13,864 nucleotides of DNA from Candidatus Fermentithermobacillaceae bacterium UBA3907 (GTDB lineage Bacteria; Bacillota; Sulfobacillia; Fermentithermobacillales; Fermentithermobacillaceae). The stretch spans positions 20,059 to 33,922 of the forward strand of contig DGFF01000082.1 of NCBI GenBank assembly GCA_002391545.1, read 5' to 3'. The position numbers and the translations under genes are program-made. This document shows positions 6,850-13,720 of this stretch, piece by piece. Below the pieces are notes generated by a model that was given only the letters and a program-made list of their open reading frames with translations, had not been told where the DNA came from and searched no databases. Numbering within the stretch: position 1 is the stretch's first letter; each line of letters starts with the position of its first letter.

Positions 6850-6964
6850 CTCTTATGAGAGGGTCAATAGGCACAGGCGAATTGTACCTCTGCACGATAA
6901 AAGCAAAACGATAGGGCCTGAAGTTGAAAAACATGGCAGCCAGTTCCCGAAGGGGGTATACCAA

Positions 6965-7909
6965 TTGTCAAGAGGTAATCGGCAAAAGAGGTGGATTAGA
7001 GATCTAGTTTTCTTAACCCTGGCTTGCATTGTGATAGTTGGCATTTTTCTCAGCCCTTCCTTCGGCCGAAGCAACCCGTCTTATGCCGAGATGGACGAAG
7101 TGGGATCTAAGGAACTCATAGTGGGCAACCAAAAGGCTTCAGTGGACTTATCGTATCTTGCTGACGGAGTTGTGCGTGTAAAATATAATCAGCCAGAGAC
7201 TCCTAAGAAACTCAAAGTGATCATTGAAAAAGGCGAGGAAAAGTACACATACGATCTTCGGGCCGACGGGGAGTTTGAACCTTACCCGCTTCAATTGGGA
7301 GATGGTCAGTATTTGCTGAAAGTGTTTGCAAACGTTATAGATAACAGGTACGTAAACATATACGCAGCGTCTTTCGAAGTTAAACTGGCAGATGACAAAG
7401 GACCTTTTCTGAGCTCTACTTCCTTGATCAAGTTTGACGATACTTCAAAAGCTGTTAAGTTGGCTAGTGAACTTACTTTAGACTGCAAGAGCGATGAGGA
7501 GAAACTTGAGGCCATATATGAATATATAGTAGAAAATGTAACCTATGATCACGAAAAAGCCAAAAGCGTAAAGCCAGGTTACATTCCTAATTGCGACGTC
7601 ACGTTGGAATCAGGCAAAGGGATATGTTTCGATTACGCTTCTCTTTTGGCGGTGATGCTAAGATCTGTTGGCGTGCCAACTAAGTTGGTAATGGGCTACG
7701 TTGCCCCAGATTACGTATATCATGCCTGGAACGAAGTGTTTCTAGAAGGAAAAGGCTGGGTTAGAATCGGGGAATTCTATTCCATCTACAAAGAAGGGGA
7801 AGGTTGGATTCGCATGGACTCCACTTTCGCGGCAAATTCTAATGACCCTGCAGAGATTGGTGAGTTTATGACAAAGGACGGCAATTACGTAAAAAGGTTT
7901 GAGTACTAA
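6965..7909 (+). CDS. Membrane-anchored transglutaminase-like protein
   Basis: With the TTG start at 6965 the protein has 314 residues: a basic N-terminus (SRGNRQKRWIR), one hydrophobic segment at about 14-32 that acts as signal or anchor, a middle beta-rich region, and a C-terminal transglutaminase-like domain. The catalytic triad is visible: Cys221 in GKGICFDYASLL, His253 in YHAWNEVF and Asp285 in IRMDSTF. Such domains act as cysteine proteases, peptide cross-linkers or cleavage enzymes outside the cell; which applies here is unknown. TTG 6965 was chosen because AGGGGGT lies 8 nt upstream and puts the anchor at the true N-terminus; the frame is open back to 6659, but the extra 102 residues look unstructured and cover the promoter region. 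The stop is one base before the ATG of the PilC-like gene, so it is the first gene of the pilin operon and may process or cross-link its products. Confidence 0.85.
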   Translation: MSRGNRQKRWIRDLVFLTLACIVIVGIFLSPSFGRSNPSYAEMDEVGSKELIVGNQKASVDLSYLADGVVRVKYNQPETPKKLKVIIEKGEEKYTYDLRADGEFEPYPLQLGDGQYLLKVFANVIDNRYVNIYAASFEVKLADDKGPFLSSTSLIKFDDTSKAVKLASELTLDCKSDEEKLEAIYEYIVENVTYDHEKAKSVKPGYIPNCDVTLESGKGICFDYASLLAVMLRSVGVPTKLVMGYVAPDYVYHAWNEVFLEGKGWVRIGEFYSIYKEGEGWIRMDSTFAANSNDPAEIGEFMTKDGNYVKRFEY

Positions 7910-7910
7910 C

Positions 7911-8981
7911 ATGAATAGCAAGTCCGCTGCAGGTCATTTCGATACCCACGCCAGGCCGTTGACTTCCATCCAAGTGGCCTGGTTTTCCTATCGGTTAGCC
8001 TCAGCCCTAAAAGCGGGAATATCACCGGCGGAAGCATTAGAAATGATCTGCGCTGAGGATCCTTCTTTCGCGGGAGTGTCTGGAGAGGTAGTTTGCGATC
8101 TTGACAAGGGATTACGCATACATGAGGCTATATCAAAAACCGGTATATTTCCTTCATATTTTGTGAATATGGTGAAAATTGGTGAAGCCACAGGAACTCT
8201 TGACAGAGTTATGGAGTCTCTCGCCCAGTACTACGAAAGGGAAGATTATCTCAACAAGGAGATAAAAAGCGCCTTAACTTATCCTCTGGTACTAATTTGC
8301 TTGGTTGCTGCAGTAATGCTAGTTGTTACATGGCAGATCTTGCCGATTTTTGAGGATATATTGATTTCGTTGGGCGTAGAGATGCCAACTGTTGCCCGGT
8401 TATTGATGTTAGCCGGTTGTTTTGTAGGAGAAAACCTTCTACAGTTTGTAGTGGCCATAGTGGTGATTGTGATCGCAGTTTGGACGTATAGTTTGACGGA
8501 TGTCGGCAAGATGCGCATTGAAAAATGGAAAGCACACACTGGAATGTTTGACCATTTGTTTCAGAAGGCCTACGCGGCAAAAGTTGGTTCTTCCATGTCG
8601 TACGCTGTTGGAAGCGGAATGAGCGTAGACAGCGCATTGGAAATGGCGGCTGAAACCGTAGGAAATGATCATGTGGCAGAAAAGATCGAGTGGTGTAGGG
8701 CTCAAATTGAGCAAGGAAAAGACCTTGCTGAGGCCATGAGACTTACTCAAGTATTCCCAGATGAATTTATCCATGCCATGCAGATAGGTTTGAAGACAGG
8801 TGATCTGCCGCATGTGACCATGAAGATTTCTGAGATATATGAGGATGAAGTGAGTAGGACTCTGGAAGGAATGATTTCTGCCGTAGAACCAACATTGGTA
8901 GCGGTACTATCTGTCATAATCGGAATTGTGCTCATAACAGTGATGATTCCTCTTACAAGAATAATGGCATCTATGGGGTAA
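7911..8981 (+). CDS. pilC: Type IV pilus/type II secretion inner-membrane platform protein (PilC/GspF family)
   Basis: About 356 residues with the duplicated T2SSF layout. The first cytoplasmic domain is around residues 20-120, with ALKAGISPAEALEM and the hallmark FVNMVKIGEATGTLDRVM. A hydrophobic hairpin follows at about 123-147 and 176-194, then a second copy of the domain (SSMSYAVGSGMSVDSALEMA, and FIHAMQIGLKTGDL), and a last membrane helix at about 326-350 ending near the C-terminus. Platform proteins sit in the inner membrane and pass ATPase motion to pilin subunits. It is slightly shorter than typical PilC (~400) because of a brief N-terminus. ATG 7911 is preferred. TTG 7899, overlapping the previous stop, is the alternative, and neither has a strong ribosome-binding site, suggesting coupling to the transglutaminase gene. 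Confidence 0.9.
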   Translation: MNSKSAAGHFDTHARPLTSIQVAWFSYRLASALKAGISPAEALEMICAEDPSFAGVSGEVVCDLDKGLRIHEAISKTGIFPSYFVNMVKIGEATGTLDRVMESLAQYYEREDYLNKEIKSALTYPLVLICLVAAVMLVVTWQILPIFEDILISLGVEMPTVARLLMLAGCFVGENLLQFVVAIVVIVIAVWTYSLTDVGKMRIEKWKAHTGMFDHLFQKAYAAKVGSSMSYAVGSGMSVDSALEMAAETVGNDHVAEKIEWCRAQIEQGKDLAEAMRLTQVFPDEFIHAMQIGLKTGDLPHVTMKISEIYEDEVSRTLEGMISAVEPTLVAVLSVIIGIVLITVMIPLTRIMASMG

Positions 8982-8994
8982 GGAGCGATAAGCG

Positions 8995-9297
8995 TTGAAG
9001 GCTTTGCACCTAACTATTATCGTGATAACGTGCGCTTACTTAGTAGCAGTTTTTGCAGGAATCGGTACTTACAGACAGAAGTTTACTGTTTCGAAGGCCG
9101 AGGCTATTCAAACTGCTATCGAGAAGGCGGCAGTTCAATGCTACGCTCTGGAAGGGCAGTATCCACCTGATTTAGAGTATCTCCGAGACAACTATGGCAT
9201 TCAGATAGATTATGATAACTTCATTTACGATTACGTCATTTTCGCATCAAACCTGAGACCCATCATTAAGGTAATTGACAAGACAGGCCTGAGGTGA
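8995..9297 (+). CDS. Small single-pass membrane protein, pilin-like, of the pil operon
   Basis: A 100-residue protein with one N-terminal hydrophobic helix (about residues 5-25) followed by a short soluble domain. It lacks the usual prepilin cleavage motif (no G-F-x-x-x-E). The soluble part has AAVQCYALEGQYPPDLEYL followed by DNFIYDYVIFASNLRPIIKVI. The YP-then-L-x-x-L arrangement recalls the region after the helix in major pseudopilins. From memory, similar small proteins occur beside GspF-like and DUF4860-like genes in Clostridia and Synergistota; I could not check this. It starts at TTG 8995, 9 nt after AGGAG, 13 nt downstream of pilC. Function unknown. Confidence 0.75.
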   Translation: MKALHLTIIVITCAYLVAVFAGIGTYRQKFTVSKAEAIQTAIEKAAVQCYALEGQYPPDLEYLRDNYGIQIDYDNFIYDYVIFASNLRPIIKVIDKTGLR

Positions 9298-9302
9298 GTC
9301 AT

Positions 9303-9815
9303 ATGACCAAAGAAAAAGGCACCTCGGTTATTGCGCTTTTTAACATGTCACTTTTGCTTGTATTCACCATAGTCTGCTTAGGGGTTGCGTTTTCCACTAT
9401 TCGAGGGTTTCAAGACGTACAAGAAGAGAGGGACAATATATCGGAGTTGGCAGTTGCCATGTCGTATTTGAACGCTAGGTTAAGGCAAAATGATTGTTCT
9501 TATGCGGTGAGAATTGACTCAAGTCCTATAGGAGACGGGTCAGCATTGGTTATAACGGAAGAGATCGAGGATTCAGAGTACGAGACGTGGATATATTGGT
9601 GGGCAGGTGAATTAGTAGAGTCTTTCATTGAAAAAGGAGACGATAGGATCGAAGAAGCATCCTCGCCCATCGCTGAAATTGATGGCTTCGAGGTCACATA
9701 TGACGAGCCTGATCTTGTGAAAATACACGTATGGTGTGGCGTAGGATCTAAAAACAAAGATCTTACTTTCAAAGTTGCGCTTAGGACGCAACCTATAGGC
9801 GCGGAGGAATTCTAA
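9303..9815 (+). CDS. DUF4860-like single-pass membrane protein (ComGF-like minor pseudopilin candidate)
   Basis: About 170 residues with an N-terminal hydrophobic helix (roughly 8-31). A conserved-looking block around residues 54-64 (SYLNARLRQND) is followed by a short beta-rich region with ALVITEEIEDSEYETWIYWW. This layout resembles the DUF4860 family, found in pilin-like operons and resembling ComGF; the assignment is from pattern memory and is tentative. There is no canonical prepilin peptidase site before the helix. ATG 9303 is chosen over GTG 9294 because GAGGTGA sits at the right distance from the ATG; the gene starts 5 nt after the previous stop. It ends by overlapping the next start by one base (TAATG). 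Confidence 0.75.
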   Translation: MTKEKGTSVIALFNMSLLLVFTIVCLGVAFSTIRGFQDVQEERDNISELAVAMSYLNARLRQNDCSYAVRIDSSPIGDGSALVITEEIEDSEYETWIYWWAGELVESFIEKGDDRIEEASSPIAEIDGFEVTYDEPDLVKIHVWCGVGSKNKDLTFKVALRTQPIGAEEF

Positions 9816-10336
9816 TGCAGATCCGTAAGACAAAGGTGAAAAGACGATCATTTGGCCTTTGGGAGATGGTGTTGTCTGTAGTAGTTCTCACGATCCTTGG
9901 ATCTTTCACAGTAAAGATGCTCATTACAGCCAAAAATATGAACTCTAAGTCGTACGATCTTTACAAAGGCATGTCCCATGCCATAACCCTGGTCGAAACT
10001 ATAAAGAGCGTATCTGACCCCCTGGATCTTTCAGAAAAGGATCTTGAGCCAGGCTATAGTTTGCAGTTTAAGGGGGAAGAGGTGCAAATTACAGGATACT
10101 TTAATGAGGATTGGGACCCTTCAATTCCCACAAAAAGCCATGAGAATGCATGTTACTGGGTGATCGCCAAAGCAGCTCCTTTACATAGCGATGGCGAAGA
10201 TAGTGAAGATGTTGCGAGAGTGTACAAAATTAATGTGGAAGTGCGACGAATGGTCCCATATATTTTAGAAAAGAGCCAGGAATACCAGATATTTTCGTTG
10301 GATTCAGTCAAGTGTTATTCACGTTTCGTAAAGTAG
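9815..10336 (+). CDS. Divergent prepilin-like minor pilin
   Basis: A 173-residue protein with a short, strongly basic leader (MQIRKTKVKRRS) followed by FGLWEMVLSVVVLTILGSF. If cut between Ser12 and Phe13, the mature protein would begin with Phe at +1 and have Glu17 at +5, as in type IV prepilins, followed by the hydrophobic helix. Serine instead of glycine at -1 is unusual but tolerated by some prepilin peptidases. The remaining ~140 residues are a globular domain I do not recognise. GGAGG lies 4 nt before the ATG, and the start overlaps the previous stop by one base, so translation is coupled. It is likely a minor subunit of a pilus or pseudopilus; this rests on the N-terminus and context. 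Confidence 0.75.
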   Translation: MQIRKTKVKRRSFGLWEMVLSVVVLTILGSFTVKMLITAKNMNSKSYDLYKGMSHAITLVETIKSVSDPLDLSEKDLEPGYSLQFKGEEVQITGYFNEDWDPSIPTKSHENACYWVIAKAAPLHSDGEDSEDVARVYKINVEVRRMVPYILEKSQEYQIFSLDSVKCYSRFVK

Positions 10337-10349
10337 GAGAGAAACGCGC

Positions 10350-10913
10350 ATGGTTAATCGCTATAGTCCTAGATTTTCAGGAGGGTCGTCGGTTCTAGCG
10401 GTACTTTTAATGCTTTTGCTTATCACTTTAGGCGCAGTTGCCCTAGTTTCTTCTAACAATAATTTTAAAATGTTGGCAAAAGGCGCTGATTGGGTCAAAG
10501 ATTATTACGTGCTAGAAGCAGATGGCGAACGCCTAATACAAATGGTTTCAGGATGTTTGCAGGAGGCGTCTTTTTATCCTTTAACGTATGACTTGCCAGA
10601 AGATATCTGGGCAAGAGCCTTTCGAGATTCATTAGAGAGTAGATTGGGGAAATACCTAGAAGCAGCGGATTCACGCACGCCTTATGATAACGTTATAGAC
10701 AAGGTATCTATAGAAACAGTTGATCCTACGAAACTGTTGGTGACAGTAAACATTTGCCAGGATAGTGGGTCAACTGATCGCTACTTGTTGATTCAGATGG
10801 AAGTTGAAGGTCTCAGGATTTATGGATCAAACGATGGTAAAATACGAATACTTAAGTGGAAGCAATATCAGGAACCATTTGAGTATGAAGCTGAGCTGGA
10901 TCTGTGGGAATAG
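10350..10913 (+). CDS. PilX-like single-pass membrane protein of the pil operon
   Basis: A 187-residue protein with an N-terminal segment RFSGGSSVLAVLLMLLLITLG (helix about 14-37), then VALVSSNNNFKMLAKGADWVKDYY and an acidic soluble domain. A GS-S-x-hydrophobic helix followed by a polar stretch and YxLEADGER resembles PilX-type or GspK-like minor pilins, in which the +5 Glu may be missing; here no Glu follows the presumed glycine cleavage site. AGGAGA lies 8 nt before the ATG. The gap to pilT is 53 nt without a hairpin, so transcription probably continues. The exact family is not recognised. Confidence 0.72.
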   Translation: MVNRYSPRFSGGSSVLAVLLMLLLITLGAVALVSSNNNFKMLAKGADWVKDYYVLEADGERLIQMVSGCLQEASFYPLTYDLPEDIWARAFRDSLESRLGKYLEAADSRTPYDNVIDKVSIETVDPTKLLVTVNICQDSGSTDRYLLIQMEVEGLRIYGSNDGKIRILKWKQYQEPFEYEAELDLWE

Positions 10914-10966
10914 ACGAGAGGTAAAGCAGGTTCCTTAATAATCATGAAATCGGGGACAGATATGAC

Positions 10967-12019
10967 ATGGCGAGAGTTTACGATCTATTGAAAACCGCTG
11001 TTAAAGAAGGCGCGTCGGACCTGCATATTACTGTGGGCATACCTCCTACGTTCAAGGTTGGTCCTAGTTTCAAGAAAGTAGGTGACCCGCTGACTAGGGA
11101 GGATGCTACCAAACTTATCCAAGAGTTGTTCCCTAGAAAAGATTTCTATGAAGAATTCCAAAGAGTGGGAGACAAAGACTTTTCCATTTCAGTGCCAGGT
11201 TTGAGCAGATTCAGGGTTAACGCTTTCATGCAGCGGGGTTCACCTGCTGCAGTTGTACGAATTGTCCCATTTTCTTTGCCTGATCCTGACGGGTTAGGTA
11301 TTCCAAAAACGGTTCAGGAGTTAAGCAACCTTACAAAAGGACTGGTCTTAGTGACAGGCCCTGCGAGCAGTGGGAAATCTACGACCCTTGCGAGTATAAT
11401 CGACCTGATTAATGAGAAGAGAGAGTGTCACATACTCACTTTGGAGGATCCTGTTGAGTATCTGCACAAGCACAAAAAAAGCATAGTCAATCAGCGAGAA
11501 ATCGGGGTAGATGCTCAGAGTTACGAAAGAGCATTGAGAGCGGCTGTGAGGGAAGCGCCTGACGTGATCTTGCTTGGAGAAATGCGGGACTTAGAGACCA
11601 CGGCAATCGCTTTGACTGCAGCTGAGACAGGGCAATTGGTGCTTTCTACTATGCACACTATAGGGGCGGCGAAAACCGTGGATCGGGTCATAGATATATT
11701 CCCGCCTGAACAGCAGCATCAGGTGAGGATTCAATTGTCTACAGTATTGCAGGCGGTTGTGTCACAGCAGTTGATACCGTCGTGTGACGGGCATTACATT
11801 CCTGCATTTGAAATAATGAGGGCAAACGATGCTATTCGCAACTTAATTAGGGAGAATAAAACCCCCCTCATAGATGCTGTGATCCAAACCAGCGTCGTAG
11901 ATGGCATGGTGACCATGGATAGCAGTCTAGCCAAACTGTATCAGGAAGGATTAATCACCAAAGACACTGCCCTTTTGTATGCAGTCAACGGTCAGTCTTT
12001 AGAAAGACAGTTGATTTGA
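10967..12019 (+). CDS. pilT: PilT-type pilus retraction ATPase
   Basis: A 350-residue hexameric secretion ATPase of the GspE/PilT superfamily, the usual length for PilT. The N-terminal GASDLHI motif (about 15-21) is followed by the Walker A motif TGPASSGKSTT (about 135-145), the Asp-box ILTLEDPVEY, the Walker B region DVILLGEMRD, the His-box STMHT and, most diagnostic, AIRNLIREN, the C-terminal motif tied to retraction. PilT powers pilus disassembly in the cytoplasm beneath the PilC platform. There is no four-cysteine zinc motif, which argues against PilB/GspE. ATG 10967 is 9 nt after GGGGAC. The end of the gene overlaps lysA on the other strand by 35 bp. No PilB-type motor is encoded in the window. 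Confidence 0.93.
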   Translation: MARVYDLLKTAVKEGASDLHITVGIPPTFKVGPSFKKVGDPLTREDATKLIQELFPRKDFYEEFQRVGDKDFSISVPGLSRFRVNAFMQRGSPAAVVRIVPFSLPDPDGLGIPKTVQELSNLTKGLVLVTGPASSGKSTTLASIIDLINEKRECHILTLEDPVEYLHKHKKSIVNQREIGVDAQSYERALRAAVREAPDVILLGEMRDLETTAIALTAAETGQLVLSTMHTIGAAKTVDRVIDIFPPEQQHQVRIQLSTVLQAVVSQQLIPSCDGHYIPAFEIMRANDAIRNLIRENKTPLIDAVIQTSVVDGMVTMDSSLAKLYQEGLITKDTALLYAVNGQSLERQLI

Positions 12020-13331
12020 GGTCTGCAAGAAACACATCTCTACATGCAAGATCTGCGTATGTTTCCCTGCGAACTATGGTTCTGGAACGTCCTTTTGAAA
12101 CTGCCACTATTTCTGGCCTTGGCAATCCATTGTAGTTGGAAGACATGGAGTAATTGTAGGCGCCTGTGCTGAGGACTGCCAAAACATCCCCGGGTTTCAA
12201 AGGGGGAAGGCTACATTGCTCTATGAGAATATCACCTGACTCGCAGCATTTGCCCGCTACGCACACATATCTGGGTGGTTCAGACAAGTTATCAAGAAGC
12301 TTAGCAGGAAGGGCAGTGTACACCGCTTCGTACAGGGCAGGTCTGAGATTATCTACCATTCCACCATCGACGTACACGTAAGTTTTGATGCCTGGGATTT
12401 CTTTAATTGAGCCTACAGTGTAAAGAGTGAGTCCTGCCTCACCTACGATGGACCTTCCTGGCTCCAGATACAGTTTAGGTAAAGGAACGCTTAATTCTTC
12501 ACACGATGCTTTGACCGTTTCTGAAATTGCGTTCACATACGTTTCGATAGATGGTGGATCATCGTTAGGTGTGTACCTAATGCCGAGTCCTCCTCCTAGG
12601 TTGAGTTCTCTGACTTCTACGTGGAATAGATTCCTTACTTGGGCTATAAACTCCACCATTCTCTGTGCAGCCAAAATTGGGCCCTCTAACTTCAAAATTT
12701 GAGAACCGATGTGGCTGTGAAAACCTTGAAACGACAGGTTTTTGCTGGACAACACTTTTTCAAGAGGTTTTAAGCCTTGGCCCTTTGAAATGCCGAAACC
12801 AAACTTGGAATCGTCAGTTCCTGTTTCTATGTATTTGTGGGTTTCAGCTTTGACGCCAGGGGCAATTCTAATCAAAACGTCAACCTCCCTGCCTGCTTTT
12901 TGAGCCAGACGATCTAGAGTTTCGATTTCGTAGTAATTGTCTACTACAAATCTGCCTACGTTTGCTGCTATGCCCATTTCCATCTCTTCAAGGGATTTGT
13001 TGTTCCCGTGAAAAAGGATTTTTTCCCCTGGGAACCCTGCTTTAATGGCTGTATAAAGCTCACCGCCTGAGACTACGTCCAGCCAGAGACCTTCTTCCCT
13101 CATGATGTTTAATATCCACGTGGTCATAAAAGCTTTGCAGGCGTAAGCCACGTCTGAATTGGGGTACGAAGATCTGAGACTCCTTAAATACCTCCTAGCA
13201 TTTTTTCGCACCAGGTCTTCGTTCATTACATACAAAGGTGTCTTGTACTGTTCGGCCAAAAGCACTAGGTCGCATCCGCCAAATTCCAGATTACCCTCTT
13301 GATTTACTTTGAGATCCCATGGCAAGTTCAT
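11985..13331 (-). CDS. lysA: Diaminopimelate decarboxylase
   Basis: About 448 residues, slightly longer than usual (~415-430). A fold-III PLP enzyme that converts meso-diaminopimelate to lysine plus CO2. Numbering from a TTG three codons upstream, Lys69 in VAYACKAF binds PLP; HSHIGSQ (208-214), NLGGGLGI (247-254) and LEPGRS (292-297) shape the phosphate site; CCESGD (365-370) supplies the active-site Cys from the partner subunit; and GAYNYSMSSNYNG (393-405) closes the site. I prefer ATG 13331, 10 nt after GGAGG; TTG 13340 is only one base from it. The last ~12 residues, after the usual RRETYADL-x-RDV ending, run antiparallel into pilT. Upstream is a lysine riboswitch, so lysine represses the gene. 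Confidence 0.95.
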   Translation of the reverse strand: MNLPWDLKVNQEGNLEFGGCDLVLLAEQYKTPLYVMNEDLVRKNARRYLRSLRSSYPNSDVAYACKAFMTTWILNIMREEGLWLDVVSGGELYTAIKAGFPGEKILFHGNNKSLEEMEMGIAANVGRFVVDNYYEIETLDRLAQKAGREVDVLIRIAPGVKAETHKYIETGTDDSKFGFGISKGQGLKPLEKVLSSKNLSFQGFHSHIGSQILKLEGPILAAQRMVEFIAQVRNLFHVEVRELNLGGGLGIRYTPNDDPPSIETYVNAISETVKASCEELSVPLPKLYLEPGRSIVGEAGLTLYTVGSIKEIPGIKTYVYVDGGMVDNLRPALYEAVYTALPAKLLDNLSEPPRYVCVAGKCCESGDILIEQCSLPPLKPGDVLAVLSTGAYNYSMSSNYNGLPRPEIVAVSKGRSRTIVRRETYADLACRDVFLADLKSTVFLKTDR

Positions 13332-13350
13332 CGATTTCAATCCTCCGTTG

Positions 13351-13378
13351 AAATAAAATACAGCCTGTGCGGCTGTAT
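13351..13378 (-). terminator. Intrinsic terminator, riboswitch expression platform of lysA
   Basis: Read on the minus strand, ATACAGCC (13378-13371) and GGCTGTAT (13365-13358) form a perfect 8-bp stem with loop GCACA, followed by TTTATTT. It lies just before the lysA ribosome-binding site (GGAGG, 13346-13342). Part of its 5' side (CGAGATA, 13382-13376) is complementary to the 3' strand of aptamer helix P1 (TATCTCG, 13448-13442), the expected antiterminator switch. Confidence 0.85.
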
Positions 13379-13390
13379 CTCGTGAAGATG

Positions 13391-13413
13391 CCTTCTATCC
13401 TACCTATAGAAGG
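13391..13413 (-). promoter_or_regulatory. Perfect hairpin between aptamer and terminator
   Basis: CCTTCTAT and ATAGAAGG (8 bp, 7-nt loop) lie between the lysine aptamer and its terminator. There is no T-run after it, so it is not itself a terminator. It probably spaces or stabilises the expression platform. Confidence 0.5.
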
Positions 13414-13440
13414 AGCCGCTCAGCTCTCTTTCCCTTAGCT

Positions 13441-13624
13441 GCGAGATAGCTCTTCACCAATTGGCCAAGGGAAAAGCCAATTAGTGACAGTGCTGCACCT
13501 ATTCGATGCAACCCCAGCAGGGCAAAACTGGCAGTATGCCCTACTTCGGCAATGTTCCCTTTCTCTCGCCATCATCGTTGCCCTACTCTGGCGGATACTT
13601 TTGAACATTGCGCCTCTACCTCAC
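13441..13624 (-). ncRNA. Lysine riboswitch aptamer (L box)
   Basis: The minus strand carries conserved L-box blocks: GAGGTAGAGGCGC, GCCGAAGTA, CTGGGGTTGC, CTGTCA and GAAGAGCTATCTC. All five helices pair. P1 is 13624-13616 with 13449-13441. P2 is CAATGTTC (13610-13603) with GAACATTG (13557-13550). P3 is AGTAGGGC (13545-13538) with GCCCTGCT (13523-13516). P4 is GTTGCA (13512-13507) with TGCAGC (13497-13492). P5 is AATTGGC (13482-13476) with GCCAATT (13465-13459). Lysine binding stabilises P1, frees the terminator and stops lysA transcription. Identity is very secure; the off-switch direction follows from the terminator arrangement. Confidence 0.95.
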
Positions 13625-13691
13625 CTCCTTACAAGAGAGATGAGGCGTCTTTATAGAAATATTCAATTTTGGGTGAATGAAAACTGAGTCA

Positions 13692-13720
13692 TAAATAGCA
13701 TAGGGTCAGGGAAGTGTCAA
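13692..13720 (-). promoter_or_regulatory. Promoter of the lysine riboswitch-lysA transcript
   Basis: On the minus strand a perfect TTGACA (13720-13715) is followed after 17 nt by TATTTA (13697-13692), with TG just upstream of it (extended -10). Transcription would start near 13685, giving a leader of about 355 nt that contains the whole riboswitch. Confidence 0.65.

Noticed and set aside
6659..6964. In-frame upstream extension of the transglutaminase gene (about 102 codons from ATG 6659).
   Set aside because: It would put the membrane anchor in the middle of the protein, lacks a ribosome-binding site and covers the likely promoter; TTG 6965 has a well-spaced AGGGGG.
6632..6964. 110-codon minus-strand open frame upstream of the aldo/keto reductase.
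   Set aside because: No recognisable domain or ribosome-binding site, and it overlaps the reductase start and the divergent promoter region.
13391..13413. Perfect 8-bp hairpin considered as a terminator.
   Set aside because: No T-run on either side; the neighbouring hairpin at 13358-13378 has one and is the real terminator.
13484..13687. 67-codon plus-strand open frame.
   Set aside because: It lies over the lysine riboswitch, whose paired helices explain the sequence; no ribosome-binding site.
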